From NCBI GenBank assembly GCA_026225945.1, contig JAMJFZ010003163.1:16227501-16291500 (forward strand): a stretch of DNA of 64,000 nt. The letters run 5' to 3'. Below the pieces are notes generated by a model. The model saw only the letters and a list, made by a program, of their open reading frames with translations. It ran no database searches and had not been told where the DNA came from. The translations under genes and the position numbers were made by a program. Every line of letters begins with the position of its first letter. Position 1 is the stretch's first letter. Below, in pieces: positions 25,161-38,431 of this stretch. Source of the DNA: Cricetomys ansorgei (taxonomy: Eukaryota > Chordata > Mammalia > Rodentia > Nesomyidae).

Positions 25161-27193
25161 TGCCTTCTTCCCTTGAGCACTCCTGCTAGCTCCCCCAACT
25201 CCTCCACACAGTTTTTGGATTTGTGGCTACAGGAGGCTCCACCCAGGGGGACAGGAACGTTCTGAACAACCCGATACCTCCTGGGCCAGTGAGCTGCAGG
25301 TTTAGGGGCTGCCCAGGCCCAGGGCTGTGATTCTATTATCTCCGCTCCTGCAGGGCTGACCAGGGCAATCTTACTCTGAAGGCACTGAAGGTATATCCCC
25401 CCCTTCTCCTTCCCTCCTCTCTAACCACCATCTCTAAAATCCCCCAAACAAGGTGAACAAAAGTTGAGGTTCAGGGGGTGTTGCATCAGCAGAGAACAAA
25501 GCCTGCAAGAGGGGATTCCCACTCCCAGACCTCAGAGTCCACAGGTCTCCCTCACAGCGCATCACCACCTGGCCCAATCAAGAAGAGCAGAAGAGCGAGT
25601 GTCCCAAGACAGCGATCTGTCTGTGGTCCCAGCTTTCCTCAGAAATGGAGCTGCCTTCAGCTGCCTTTGTGGCCTTGGTTTCTGATGTCACTGTCTTGAA
25701 ATTTTTAACTTTTGAACGAGAAGTCCAGCATTTTCAGCTTTGAGCCCCACAAATTCTGTAGCTAATTCTGTTCAGAGACTGAAAATGAGTGAGGAGCAGA
25801 GAGAAAAAGCAAGCAAGCCTTTCACCCACTGGGTTGTCCTGCCTAGGGGTGGGATGCTGAACTCCTGAGGAGGCTGGATTCCAAATGAGGCAGCCTAGGT
25901 GGGACTCCATACAATCAGGTTTGTACCTGGGCTGCTGGAGAATACGCTTTGGATACCCTTTCTCTGTAAGCCAAAGGCCACTTAGTAGGTGGCCTTGCTT
26001 ACCCCAGTCTACCTCTCTGAGCCCTCTGCACACAGTGGGTACATAACTGCAGCAGACCTGTGTGGCAGAGAAGAGATCCCTTCAGCTCTTCTCCCTCTTC
26101 TACTTTCTGAGGATGGAGTAATGGAGTTCAGAATCTAGCCCAGCCCAAGGGACTCAGGGCTAAGGTGCCTTAACTTAGGTGCATGGGGCAGTGGACTGAG
26201 TGAGTTGTATGCAAGCTGCTCCAAACTCTTGCCAAAGGGCGGGGTCTTCTTTAGCTCAAGCTGGCTGGGCCTGGATGCAATTTCAGCCACAGAGCAGGAC
26301 TCGCTGGCTGGAAGCAATTTTCTCATTAGGACCCCAGGCCTGCTTGCTGGTCTGTTCTCAGCCCTTACTCCCCTCCTGCAAAACCGCACCCCACAGGCCT
26401 CCCGATAGACCACTCACACGCACAGGGAACCGCACGTGTACTGAGTCAGAGAGGCGACTGTGGGGTCACCCCAATGGGGCTGGGTTCAAGGAGAGCAGCG
26501 CTGGCAGAAGGCCCTAGCACTGAGGCACATGCATAAACAAGGAGTCTTAACTTGGCTCTGGCACCCAGGCAGCTCACTGCAGGGAGAAAGGGACCCCAGA
26601 CCCCAGACCCCAGAACCAGAACAGAGTACTGGCCTCAGGTGACCCTCATGAGTTTCTAAGGCCAGTCACCAGCCTTCCTTGCTCAGATGGGCCTGGGGCA
26701 AGCATGTCGGCTCTGGGGAGGCAGCTCCCTTTTCCAGCCCCAGGCCCTGTGAGTGGAGGGTGGTCTCATGGAGACAGGGGGAGAGCTGAGGCGGGAGGGG
26801 CGGCACTGTTCTGCTCCTCAGACACATGTGGTTGGACTTAAAAAGCTATTAGGGAGCGAGGCGCTGGCGGGAGTACGGCTGGCCCTCACACCAGAGGTGG
26901 GGGGGAGGGCAGATGCCGAGGCAGTGAGCTCAGCACCCGCTCCCTCCCTGGCAGTGTTGGACCCAGGGGACCCCCCGCCCAGCAGGAGAGTACAGCAGGC
27001 TCTCAGGGGAGGGTGAGCGGGCTTTGGGCCTGGGTCTTCCTTGGCACTGCCTCTGTAATACTCTTCTAGGCCTGTGGTAGAGCTAGCCTCTGGGGGAGGG
27101 GCGGGGAGCCTGGATCCGCCCCAGGAAGGCACAGACAGGTCCTCAACCCCCTCCAGTCTTTCTGGAGTGATGCTGTTAGAGATCTCCTAAAGG

Positions 27194-27196
<3 letters not shown>

Positions 27197-27233
<37 letters not shown>

Positions 27234-27243
27234 TGTCTGTCTG
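27197..27243. repeat. (GT)n/(CTGT)n repeat
   Basis: (GT)n of about 33 bp followed by CTGTCTGTCTGTCT. Confidence 0.95.
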
Positions 27244-30200
27244 TCTCTCGGGCGGGGAAGTGGAGATTATGAGAAGAGCAGGAGAGAGCAGGGAAGGAAA
27301 GTGGGCCCCACCCATCACGAGGCCAGAAAAAAACTGATGGAAAGTTCTCTAGATCCGCCAGCTTGTAAAAAGTTCCTTTTCTTTCCAAATTATGAACATT
27401 TTTTTAACAAGGGAGGAGGGGACCCAGGGCAGAGAGAGATCTAGCCTTCATTAGGACAGTATGCTTCTGTGACCACGTGCCACGGTGATCGGTGACTGAG
27501 GTTTATCTGCCTATATTCCAACGTGCTCAGCTTCCAAAGTCAGGCTACCCCCGCCCCGGCCCCACAATGCTGCCCCCGCTGGTACAGAGTGGGGTGGGCA
27601 CCAGCAGGAGAGCACATGTGCAGAAACATGTCTGAGTCGGGGCAGGCTACTTGCTGAGGATGCAGCCCTATCCCTCAGGGAAAGAACTCCCTAGGGTGCC
27701 GGCCTCAGCAACAGAAACAGGCCTTAGAATTGCAAGGAAACATACCACCCAAGGCTCTAGAGGCCCCACCCAGCTCCTCGGTCCACAGCCCAACCAAAGG
27801 GCACCAGAGCGAGGCGCTCTCAACACAGCACTTAGTGAAACTGCCTGACCAGTGCGGAGGTGGGGGGGTAGGGGGTGGAGGGGCTTGCTGTCTCTAGCTG
27901 TACAGATGGGGGTGCTTAGCTTCTACAGAGAAACCATTCTAGCTCAGCCCGACCTGATGAACCCTTTGGCTGGTTCCTTCCTAGGGGTCTCCCTTCTCAG
28001 GGCAGTTGGATCTACCCATAGGGAAGATGGCAACTGTGGGAGGAGAGAGGGACTTTGAGAAACCACCAAGAGTCAAGCGGGGGCCTCAGGCTGGGTGGGG
28101 GAGGAGCCGACCACTGAGCCAGGATCCTTGCTCAGGAAACACGCAAAGAATGCAGTTGGCAGCAGGCCAGAGGGCCAGGACCACAAAGAGGCCTTTGTTT
28201 TAGGAGGTGTCCGGGGAGTGGATGGACAGAACAGCAGAGGTGGGGAGGGGCAGAGAGGGATCGAACCCCATGATGCGCCCACACTGCTTCTTCTGGTTCC
28301 CACTTACACACACATCAGGATCAGCAGTGACAGCTTCTTGTCAGGCTCAACTTAGGGCACCTTTGAGGCCAGGTTCCCCATTTCCCTGTGCCCATGGCTG
28401 TCTGACCTCCAAGGTGGATAGCCTACTAGCACTGCCATCACACTGCTCCCTTGCAGGGGGAGGGACAGGCGTGGAACACTTTCCCTCCAGTCCCCTGCTC
28501 TGCAATTGCAGGATTTTTCTGGCCCCTTCTTGGCATCTGGAAAGTTGGGGGAATTTAAAAATTTTTGGAGAGTTTATCCACTGCTTTCTAGTCTGCCAGG
28601 GAGCTGGAGCCAGAAAGAAGGAAGAGGAAAGAGGGAAGTGGGGTGGGTGTTGGGTGGGGGTGGAGAATAGGGACGGAAAACAAGATCAGAAGAGAGACTC
28701 AGCACTTAGGAAAGGAGGGACACCCAAGGGTACCCCATAGCCAGCCTAGCTCCCATCTGAGTTTCCTGAGACATTCAGAAAGAACCCTAACACAATAAGC
28801 CAAGCCCAGTCGGCTCTCATATGGCTGCTCCATACCTGCCCTGGCCACCCAGCAGTTGGCACCTGTGCTCTTCACCAGCATCCCGAGCTTCAGAGCCACG
28901 GAAGGAAAGGCCATCTTAAGGATTAGAGGCTAAGCCAGGTGACTGCAGTGGCTCTCCACCCCCTGGGGAGGAATGTGTGATGCAGGAGAGGCACAGGGCA
29001 TGGTCTCCATCTCTTCCCCATGGTGAGTGTGTGGATAGAAACTGGACTGCCAGCTCAGCTTCAGAGCAGGAGCAGCCTAAGCCGGCCCAGCAGGGTCCAA
29101 AAGAACTACTGGGGTTGGGGGCAGGGATCTGCGTTTCAGTAGCCCCTCGCCAGGATTCCGGTAGAAACTCCCAACCACGGTTTAGGTAGAAAGAAGAGGG
29201 GACAGAACGAACCACGTGCCAACCTACAATGCCAGGGCACCCACTCACTCAGCTCTGGTTATCAACCTGGAGGCACTTTGTCGCAAATCCTGCCGGCAGA
29301 GTGAAGGGTGGAGGGAAAGGGACAGAAAGGAAGTGATGGCCAGCAGATAAATGGAAAGCCAGCGGTGAGGGTTCGGAGGGGGTTGAAGAAGGAGTAGGAG
29401 AAAGCCCAAGAGTACAGAAAGAGCTGGAAGAGTAGACATGGGGGGGTGGGGGTGACTAAGCTGGTCCCTCTGTGTCCAGCAGCCCCTCCGGAGCCACCCT
29501 GCCCCCTCCAGGCACCTGCTAAGGCAGCAGCAACGGGTTGTGTTTCTTTAACCCCTGGGGCCTGTTGACACAGATTAGTATCGCTGGTCAGGGGTCAATA
29601 GGGAAGGCTCTTGAGGTCAAGACCTGAACAACTGGAGTTGTAATGAGCCACGTGGGGAAGAGGCCCAGGGCGAACAGAGCCGGGAGGGAAGAAGGGAGGA
29701 GGAGAAGGGGGGGTAGTTGTCTCTCAGCAAGCTTGCTGCTGTAGTCTGCTGTAGTCTGCTCCCTGAACCTGCTGGGCTTGGGGTTTGAAGAAAAGAAGTG
29801 TGTGTGTGTGTCTGGCTGACCTGAGCTGGAATCCCAGTTAGGCAAGGCCAGGGACGATCTATGGGGAAAGGGAGTAAAGGCTATCCGTGCCTGATTAAAC
29901 ATAACCTTCTGGGCTGCTGCTGGCACTCTCTCACTACTGTTCTATCCCGTGAGTCCGTAGACACTCCTGTTCCTCCCTGGGCCTGCACTGAGGCGGCACT
30001 GTGCCCGCTTCAGCACCCACCCACCTCAGGCCATCTGGCAAGAGGCTGAGCTAAGTGATTCACTTGTGACCAGCTGCCTCTGAAGGGAGCTAGCAGGGGC
30101 AGGACAGTGTCCCCAACCCCCTGGGATGACTTCAGCCCACCATGGGCTGTAGGACCACAGCACAGGGCTCAAGCAGCAGGGCAGCGGCTTCTCTGCCCCT

Positions 30201-31106
30201 AAAGGTATGGGAAGAGGGGCAACTCCAACCTCTCTGCCAGCTATCACCAGATAGCCCTGAAGGCAGGTACTTCAGAGGTTGCCTGTCCTGTGCCCAGGGC
30301 TACCTCCCAGCACCCTCTGTCCTCAGGCTGCTCAGCTCCTCCCTTACGTGAGAAGGAACAGAGAGAGCTGGAGTCCACAATAGCAGGTCACTTATTTGGA
30401 ACTCCCAGGTCCTGTCTAATTCATCACCTTTAATTGCTCCATGGGGCCACAGAGGCGCTGACACCCAGAGGTCCAGAGAGTATCCCAAGGCACACTGCGA
30501 TGCTATATTCACTTGCATGTCTGCGGGGCATGGACATGGGTCACATCTAGCCCAGTGGCACAGATGCTCAGAAAATCGTGTGTACCACCTTACGAATCTA
30601 CATGTGTTTGTTATGTATCTGCCTGGACAAAGGCCCCTGCAGCTGGAAGCTGGGTACACATGGAGATGGAGGAACTGGATCTGAGGAGGAGAAGTGAGGC
30701 AGGGCTGGACAAAAGAGAGAGATACTCATACATAAGAGAAAAAAGAAAGCCAGGCAGAGAAATGGAATAGGAGTCCAGAGGCAGGGCCAGCACTTTGAGC
30801 TTGTGGCTTGCATTCAGCACAGGCCGGGTGGTGATGGCGAGGGATGCGTCAATGGAAGGGTCATCAAGGACTCAACAATGAGTGACCCTGGGCACCTGCC
30901 TAAGCAAGCAGCAACTCTTCTGGGTCAAGAGGTGGATGGGGAAGAATGTGGGATCAGCTGCCAGTTAAATGCAGTTAGTTGCACATCTCTAGGAGGCAGC
31001 AGTTCCCCTCTCAGATATCTAGAAAATGGAAACGTATGTCCACGTGGACACGTGAACACAAATGCTTCTACGGCACTGTCTACAACTACCCAAGACGGGA
31101 AACATG

Positions 31107-31242
31107 CCAGGCACGGCGGCAAACACCTTTAATTCCAGCACTCACAAGGCAATGACAGGTGGATCCCTGTGAGATCAAGGCTATACATAGCAAGTTCCAG
31201 GCCTGCCAGGGCCACATAGTGAGACCCTGTCTCAAAAAAAGG
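31107..31242 (+). mobile_element. B1 SINE
   Basis: GGCACGGCGGCAAACACCTT ... AGTTCCAGGCCTGCCAGGGC ... GTGAGACCCTGTCTCAAAA. First member of a repeat nest extending to 32412. Confidence 0.85.
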
Positions 31243-31249
31243 GGGCAGG

Positions 31250-31640
31250 GGGAGACCCCAAGTATCTATCAGTGGATGAATGGATCGTCAAAACATGGCA
31301 TGTCTGTGCCATGAAATATTATTCCCCCCTCATAAGAATAAATCATTAATACAGGCTACAACAAGGAACATGGATGAAACTTGAAAATAATCACGCCCCA
31401 CTCGCCAAGACCACATATTGTATGTTTCCATTTATATGAAATGTCCAGAATGAGCGGATCCAGAGAGAAGAAAGCAGATTAGTGGTTATCAGGGGCTGGG
31501 GGAGATGGAGAAATGAGACTAACTACTTACAGATGTGGGGATTTCTTCTTAGAATGATAGAATTGTTCTAGAATTAGTCAATGGCAACCACTGCACAGCA
31601 CTGCGATTCTACTAAACATCAGAGAAGTTTTAAAATACAG
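31250..31640 (+). mobile_element. Ancient L1 3'-end fragment
   Basis: Ordered landmarks of old mammalian L1 3' ends: GAAATATTATTCCC, AACATGGATGAAACTTGAAA, CCACATATTGTATGTTTCCA, TTTATATGAAATGTCCAGAA and GGTTATCAGGGGCTGGGGGA. No open reading frame is left. Confidence 0.75.
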
Positions 31641-31642
31641 TT

Positions 31643-31749
31643 GTGAGGCAGAGCGATGGCTCCGTGAGTCAGGTGCTTGCTGCATAACCCTGAAGGCTTG
31701 GGTTTGACCCCACATAAAGGTGGAAGGGCAAAACCAACTCCACAACGTT

Positions 31750-31796
<47 letters not shown>

Positions 31797-31840
31797 AGGC
31801 ACTCCCCCTCTCACACAAAATAATAATAATAATAAAAGGT
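31643..31840 (+). mobile_element. B3-type SINE with (CA)n and (AAT)n tail
   Basis: GAGCGATGGCTCCGTGAGTC ... GTGCTTGCTGCATAACCCTG ... GGGTTTGACCCCACATAAAG is a B3 head. A (CA)n tract at 31751-31795 and AATAATAAT near 31820 occupy the 3' part. Confidence 0.75.
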
Positions 31841-31844
31841 TTTT

Positions 31845-32225
31845 AAGATAAAATACAATGGCTTCTCAGCTTATAATGGGTTGGTACCGCTGACAAACAC
31901 CTCATAACTTGCAAATATTGTTGGTTGAGCTTTTAAGGTGCCAAACATCAGCGCTTAGCCTAACCTGCTTTCTTTAAATGTACTTGTGCCAGGAGTGGGG
32001 ATGCACTTGGGATGTGAGGCCAGAGCATCAAGAGTTCAAGCTCAGCCTAGGCTATATGAAATCCTGTCTAATTAAATAAAACAAAAAATAAGAACTCAGA
32101 ACAATTACATCTGCCTGCAATAGGGTATATCCTGACACAAAGCCTATTTTACAATAAAGAACTGAAGGCTTTGTGTAATTTCTTGAATATAGGACTGAAA
32201 GTGAAAAACAGAGTAACTGTATATA
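31845..32225 (-). mobile_element. Ancient mammal-wide repeat (unnamed), with nested SINE
   Basis: CAGCTTATAATGGGTTGGTA, CTTAGCCTAACCTGC, CAAAGCCTATTTTACAATAA and GGACTGAAAGTGAAAAACAG are landmarks of a dispersed repeat I recognise but cannot name with confidence. A degenerate B1-like SINE sits inside at about 31988-32095. Confidence 0.45.
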
Positions 32226-32412
32226 GGCTGGAAGGCAGCTCAGCAGGTAAAGGTTCCCGCTGCCACGTTTGATGACCTAAGCTTGACCCCTGGAATCCAC
32301 ATAATGGAGGGAAAGAACTGACTCTCCAGGCTGTCCTCTAGCCTCCGCATGTGTGCCATGGTGAATGTGTGCCCCTCTACCCCAAAATAAATAAATGTAA
32401 TGATAATAAAGA
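32226..32412 (+). mobile_element. B3-type SINE
   Basis: GGCTGGAAGGCAGCTCAGCA ... GATGACCTAAGCTTGACCCC ... AAATAAATAAATG; nearly complete B3. Confidence 0.8.
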
Positions 32413-34777
32413 ATATCTGTATGAGTATGCTTTCTAACCATCGCAAAGCCAAAGCTTCCTACAAACCACTCTAAGCCTTAGACCATTGGCAGTGAATTTT
32501 ATGCTGTGAATTGCAGTGCAATAACACACCAATCTGTGAGAAGCAGAATTCAGAAGACGATATTTGGGGGGGGGGGGTGTCAGGAGGGTGTCTCATATGC
32601 TAGGCTAGGTGGTAGTGCTTCACAAGACATGGAACCAAAGAACAGGAAGCCAGGTGGTGAGGGAGATGACTCGTGTGGTGGACATATCAATGAGATGTCT
32701 GTCTGTAGCTAGAAAGTAGAGTTAGGAGGAATCAGATACTGGGAATTCTCAATGGTCAGTGGCAGGCTGCATGGGGACAGGATCCAGGTTGCTGCTGGCT
32801 AGCGGGTCATCTTATACACAAGCCTCAAACAAGGCCCACCAGCTTCTGGGCAAAGATCAGTGCCCGGTTCCTTAGCCTATTACGGGCTTGATGGGGCTCA
32901 GTGGCACTGATGAGCGCCATCGGGCAAGTAAGCATCCAAAATGCAGAGGGTGAGACACCCAAAGAACATCGCTCTTGTTCTTCAGAAGGAAGAGCAACAA
33001 GACCTAGCAGAGCACCCAGGAAGAAAGGAGCAGGGAGAGGGGCCGTCTTCCCCAAGCTTGGGGACCAGTCTGCCACAGACAGTTAATGCAGACACATAAG
33101 GGTCTCTTCCCATGGGCTCCTATCCCCAGCCTCCACACTACCGGTCCTGTGCAATAACCCTGCCCACAGTGCTGGGCCCTATGGCTCAGCACATGGCACC
33201 ACTCAATGGTTTCTGGCACCAGAGAGGAATTTATTTCCTGGACAAAGCAGCCAAAATCGTTCTGCACCTTTGTTCGTGAGCGCAGTGTAGTCGGAGCCGA
33301 CATTTTCTAATGGGGCCAGAGAAGAGCAACTCAAAATGGATTCAGGGAGGGTGTCGGCTGTGGAACAGCTCCCAGGCAGAGCATTCCGCGGTCTGGAAAG
33401 CTAATGGTGGAGAAAACGGATGTGGCCGAGCTTATAAAATCAAATCGGCTTGGGGGGGGGGGGTTCCATAGAGACTGCTGTAAGCCAACCCCAGGAAAGG
33501 TAAGCTGCCTAAAGCTTAGAAAGGGGGCCCACAGAAGGCAATAGAGGCTCTACATTTAAAACAAGGACAGGATAGAGCCTTGTAGAGGCCCGCCACAGGG
33601 AGAAGTGGATTCCCACAATCTTAGGCCCAGTCGCTTAGGACTGGGCACAAGGAACTGTCTTCAACGCTCACCTAGAGGACTTTGAGAGTCAGGATACTTG
33701 GATGTTGAAGTCAGGTGCCAGCAAGAATAGCGCCGGCATGCAGCCAGCTCAGAGCCCTTTCCTGATCAGGGACTGTGACTCACATCAAGGTTACACCCCA
33801 GATTATGTCTCCTGTCCCCAGAAAATGTACCCTCAGCTTCCCTGCCTTACTCATCCCTCCCTGCCTCTGTTCCTAACACATGCGTGGAGACATGCACAGA
33901 CACAAAAAGACCCTGTGTTCACTGGGCCCCGTGTGGAACCACTATCCCACAGCCTATTTACAGATATTTCACCAAACAAAATATCAACTCCCAATGTTTG
34001 ACAGGGAGCCACTCCTCTCTTGTCAGAAGTGATCTCTCCTAAAGGGGGTCCCCAGTGATGAGCAGCAAAAACCCCCAGGAAGAGGAAGGGGAAGAAAAGG
34101 AACACATGAGAGGTAAAAGAAGGTAAAATTATAAGGTTGGAGCTGTCAAGGAAAAAAAAAAAGAGAGAGGTGGGGGAATGCAAAGCAACTCCACTATTAG
34201 GGACTCGCTGTGAAATGCAGCATTCACAACAGCTGAAAATCCAGCGCTTTGTCTGCAGAAAACGAGACATAGCGGCCCAGCGGCAGGGAGGGCACAGAAG
34301 CCCCCACGCATGGCAAGCAAGCAGTGCATGGACCCTAAAATATAGGGCTAGACGCTTATACTCACTTCATCGAAGCTGCCCCTCCCCACTGTGCCCTCCT
34401 AATCCCGTCCTAGGTCCTCTCCCAGGGGGCATGCAGCAGGGGTCAAACGTGGAAACAAAATAGCAATGGGAGAAACAGTGTCCACTGGGAGTAGCAGTGC
34501 CCTCAGGGTGCCACATTGATCAAGACAGAATAGTGGAGGGGGACCCCAGGGCCCATTCAGGAGGCAGCACAGGGGATCAGTGCCCAGCCTCTACGACACT
34601 GGGCTCCACTGCATGGGACCCAGCCCAGTTATCAGAGGACACAGGAGGGAGAGGCCAAGTGTAGCCAGTGTCCTTTCAGGATGGTAGTAGAAGGTGCCAG
34701 TTCTTCCCACTCAGAAGGATCTATAAAGCTCTAAATCCCTCAGTCGGAGTGCCTCAGTGGGCAGTAAGGACATTCTG

Positions 34778-34875
34778 GCCAGTGTTGGTACAAGCCTGTA
34801 GCGGCACTTAAAGGAGACTGAGGAAGGGTTACAAGCTCTAGGCTACATAGTACAGCCCTGTCTCAAAAACAAGCT
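34778..34875 (+). mobile_element. B1-like SINE fragment
   Basis: GGTACAAGCCTGTAGCGGC ... CTAGGCTACATAGTACAGCC then CTGTCTCAAAAAC. Diverged and internally deleted. Confidence 0.6.
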
Positions 34876-35869
34876 ACCTTCCCACATGGAGAGACAGACA
34901 GATTCCTTAACCTTGGGTCTAGCTTTTGCCATTGCAGGAGGGAAGAGTCTGACAGAAAAAGAAGGGTTACACCATGGCCTGGAGTCCCGTGACAGCCATG
35001 GAGTCAACACCACGCACGGTCACCTTGGTGTGGCTGCCCTTGCTTTCCCAACTCCATGGCCCCGCACCTGGAAGCACCAGGAAGCACCAGGAGCATCTCC
35101 AGCCTCTGCACAGAGGCCTCCGGAGTGCTCAGGGCTCATCAGCTTGACCCCGCTTGCCACTCCTTTCTGCTCTGCTCAAGATTCCTCAACTTTGACACTT
35201 CTGACACCAGGGCCAGGAAATGTCTGCTTCGGAGGTTGCTCCTGTACAGCGTGGCCTCCATCTGTTAGACACCAGTAGCATCCCCCACATGACCATGTTT
35301 CCAGATACAGCCAACCACCCCTGGGGGTAGAAAAGCTGCTACCAAAAAGGCCTGCACTATAAAGATGGTCCCACATCCTTTCCCTCAGAAGCACCTCCGT
35401 CACACAGCTCTGAGACTCAGGTTGAGCACAGAACAGTCTCTTCTGTGTTTCCATTCAAATAAGCAGCCATGGTTGCTAAGGGGCCCCGTCAGAATCCCCC
35501 ACCCACACCTCAACACGAGGACTACATCAGAGTGCTGGTGCCTATGCCTTACAGAGGCTGCTCCAGGATCAGAGGCAGCCTACAGCATAGAGCCTGTGGG
35601 ACATGGTGTCAGGGCCTGTGCTGCTCCAGAGCTGTCTGCCATCTGGGAGCCTCGCCTGCTGACTGCGCCCTCAGTCATGAATTCCCAAGATCCATGGCGC
35701 CCCTGTCCCAGGCCTGACTAGCCCTGTCTCAGGTCTCAGCCCCACAGAAGGGCTGCTGTCCCGGTACTACTCCAAACATGAGCTTTTAATAGCAGCTTCC
35801 TGCGGGGCTGGCTCTTCCCCCCTCCCCCCACACACCACTCACTCAGCCCTACTCCTGACTTGGAGACAC

Positions 35870-35945
35870 AGCGCCCTGTAATTACGGCAATTGTAATCTC
35901 TTTTACTAACAGGTAGATTAATAGCGAGGCAGGTTCACAAAGAGC
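35870..35945. promoter_or_regulatory. Homeobox-motif block, candidate conserved element
   Basis: TAATTA at 35879-35884, CAATTG at 35888-35893 and GATTAATAG near 35916 lie in a repeat-free stretch. Regulatory function is inferred from motif grouping only. Confidence 0.25.
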
Positions 35946-36201
35946 CCCAAAAGGGAACTGCTCAGCTGCTGAACCAGTGGGAAGAGGCTGACACTTCTCG
36001 GCAAACACACATTCCAACTCAGAAGCTGCAGCCATAGTGCACCAGGCAGGGAGGTGAACCCAGGGGGACACACCAGCTGTGACCATGCTCACTGGTAATG
36101 ACACAGATCACTACACTTTCTTTGGGTTTCCAAGTCATCACAGATTAACAAGAATTTAAACTCCCTAACCTGAGAAATGTGTCAGGGAATGAGTTCACTG
36201 A

Positions 36202-36205
<4 letters not shown>

Positions 36206-36236
<31 letters not shown>
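36206..36236. repeat. (CA)n repeat
   Basis: Uninterrupted CA dinucleotides. Confidence 0.97.
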
Positions 36237-36238
<2 letters not shown>

Positions 36239-36643
36239 GTCCACTGACACCTACCTCCTGACACCTATGCGAGCAGACACCCCACAAGTTAGTGGTTACT
36301 GAGCACCTGTAGAAAGAGCAGACCAAGTTTCCGAAACACACTTTTCTGCCCACTATGGCACAGGCGCTTGAGGGATGGGTGGTGCCACACTGCTATGCTG
36401 CAGGGGAGAAGGTATCTGCTCCCTTCTCCTGTCCCACACAAGTAGCCCTCATCGTTACTGCACTTCACAAGCTCCCTGCCAGGCCTCTGGGGCCTCCTAC
36501 CTTCTGAGCCTGAACAAGATGGAACATCACATAGGAGTCAGGGGAACACCAGGTACCCCAAAACATTTCAGTTCCTACTGGCCAAAAAGAGGTAGAAAGT
36601 GATACTCAGGGCTGGCTTAGACATGAAGGAACGTGTGTGTACA

Positions 36644-36650
<7 letters not shown>

Positions 36651-36697
<47 letters not shown>
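36651..36697. repeat. (CA)n repeat
   Basis: Uninterrupted CA dinucleotides; a short GTGTGTGT at 36633 lies close by in inverted sense. Confidence 0.97.
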
Positions 36698-36700
<3 letters not shown>

Positions 36701-36811
36701 CAAACAGGCAAACAGTCTGGGCTATGTACCCCAGACTGTATGACCCTGGGGAATGTTGTCCTAAGTGTGAAGTGAGAGTCGGATGTTTGTGGGTGAAGTC
36801 AAAGTCCTGAA

Positions 36812-37072
36812 TCAAAGTTAAATGTGGTGTCACATGCTTATAATCCTGCCACTGAGGCAGAACTGGGACAGCCTGGGGTATCACAGCAAGAACAATATGC
36901 CTGTGACCCTAGCAGGAGAATGACCACAAGTTTCAGGCCAGCCTGGTCTACATACTGAGTTCTGGTCCAACAATGGATACAAAGCAAAAACCTGTCTCAA
37001 GAAGGGGGAAAAGAAGGAAGGAAGGAGGGAGGGAGGGAGGGATAAAGGGAAGGAGGGAGGGAGTAAAAGCCA
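36812..37072 (+). mobile_element. B1-like SINE remnants with purine-rich tail
   Basis: AATGTGGTGTCACATGCTTA opens a degenerate SINE; TTTCAGGCCAGCCTGGTCTA ... AACCTGTCTCAAGAAG is B1-like. A GGAA/GGGA-rich tract (37008-37072) follows, probably grown from the tail. Confidence 0.6.
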
Positions 37073-37859
37073 TCTGAAGTTCAGAGTGAAGGTTTCCTTC
37101 CTCCCAACTCCACCTCTGGGCCACATGGGCCATGCTACGGATTCCTCAGGAGATCTAGAGCATATGCTGTATGTACCTCAAATGTCACTGGGGGTGTGCT
37201 GCCACTGAGACTCTGTGGCCAGCAGCTGCTCACCACCAGGCAGTGTTAAGAGCCACTCTGCAGTCCCTGGACCAGAAGCTGGTACTGTCCAGAGTCATCC
37301 CCTTCTAGGACCGCCCAAAGAGAGATGCGGCTACAGAGGCCTAAGAGAAGGTACCGCAGATTTCCATAAGAACACAGCTGGAGAATGTGAGGGACAGCCG
37401 ATTGGTAGTTATAAGGAGGGCGATGGAGCATGTCCATCAGCAAAGCAGAACCGAGGTAGAGAACGAATAAAAGGGGTACCCATACCAGTGAGGGCAGACT
37501 CATAAAGAGCACCCTGAGGTGACACCACAGGACAGGTGATGGTAGTAGCATCCTTCTTCTGGGTCTCAAATCAATGTAAGCAGGCAACAGTCAGAATGTA
37601 GTGAAGACAAGCTGGTATGCTGCTTTAGTGTCAGGTTACAGGCAACAACTAAGGACTGAGGTGTGAGAAGAGTCTATACAATTCAACTGGAAATTCAGCC
37701 CCTAGGAAGCCCCACCTGAGGTCAGTAAACAGCTACGACCATGATGTGATCCTGTTTGGAATTTACAATTGAGGTGAGGTTACATCAATTTGTACATTAT
37801 GAAATTTCATGCTGCCATTTAAAAAGCATGCTTTTTAAAAACTGTGTCTGACATTTACA

Positions 37860-38036
37860 ATTTTTATTTTTTTATTTATGATACAGCTAGCGTGTAGAAA
37901 TCAGACAACTTTTAGACACTCTCTCCCTTTACTGCTGGACCCTTTCACCACAGGATCTGAGATCTGGGAACTGAACTTGGGTCATCAGGTTTGCAGAGTA
38001 AGTGCTTTTCCCCATTGCACCATCTCATCAGCACCT
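37860..38036 (-). mobile_element. B3-like SINE, reverse
   Basis: GGATCTGAGATCTGGGAACT then GAACTTGGGTCATCAGG ... CATTGCACCATCTCATCAGC fits a diverged reversed B3/B2. Confidence 0.6.
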
Positions 38037-38087
38037 TGTCTATCTATCTATCATCTATCTGTCCATCTGTCTGTCTAACTATCTATC

Positions 38088-38130
<43 letters not shown>

Positions 38131-38166
38131 GTCTGTCTGTGTGTCTATCTACCTACCATCTATCTT
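38037..38166. repeat. (TATC)n tetranucleotide repeat
   Basis: About 130 bp of TATC units with some GTCTG/TCCA variants, lying between two reversed SINEs. Confidence 0.95.
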
Positions 38167-38382
38167 TAAGACAGAATCTTACATTGTTCAGGCTGGCCTA
38201 GAGTTTGTCATGTACTTGGATGACCTCAGACCTGTCTCTTTCTGCTGACCAGCCCTAAAAAGCATGTGTTTTTACCTTTTATTTTGAGTAAGCAAGGCTA
38301 ACCTTGAACTCAAAATTCTCCTGCCACAGCCTCCCAAGTGCTGGGATTACAGATGTGTTGCTCTACCATACAAGCTGCATTT
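38167..38382 (-). mobile_element. Two B1-type SINE fragments, reverse
   Basis: AAGACAGAATCTTACATTG ... CAGGCTGGCCTAGAGTTTG (38167-38250) and AAGGCTAACCTTGAACTCAA ... AGTGCTGGGATTACAGATG (38283-38382). Confidence 0.7.
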
Positions 38383-38431
38383 TTTTTTTACAAATTTGTT
38401 ATTATATTAATTGTTCATAAAATAAAAATAT

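Noticed and set aside
32565..32577. Poly(G) runs here and near 33451 as G-quadruplexes
   Set aside because: Single G runs without the neighbouring G-tracts needed for a convincing quadruplex.
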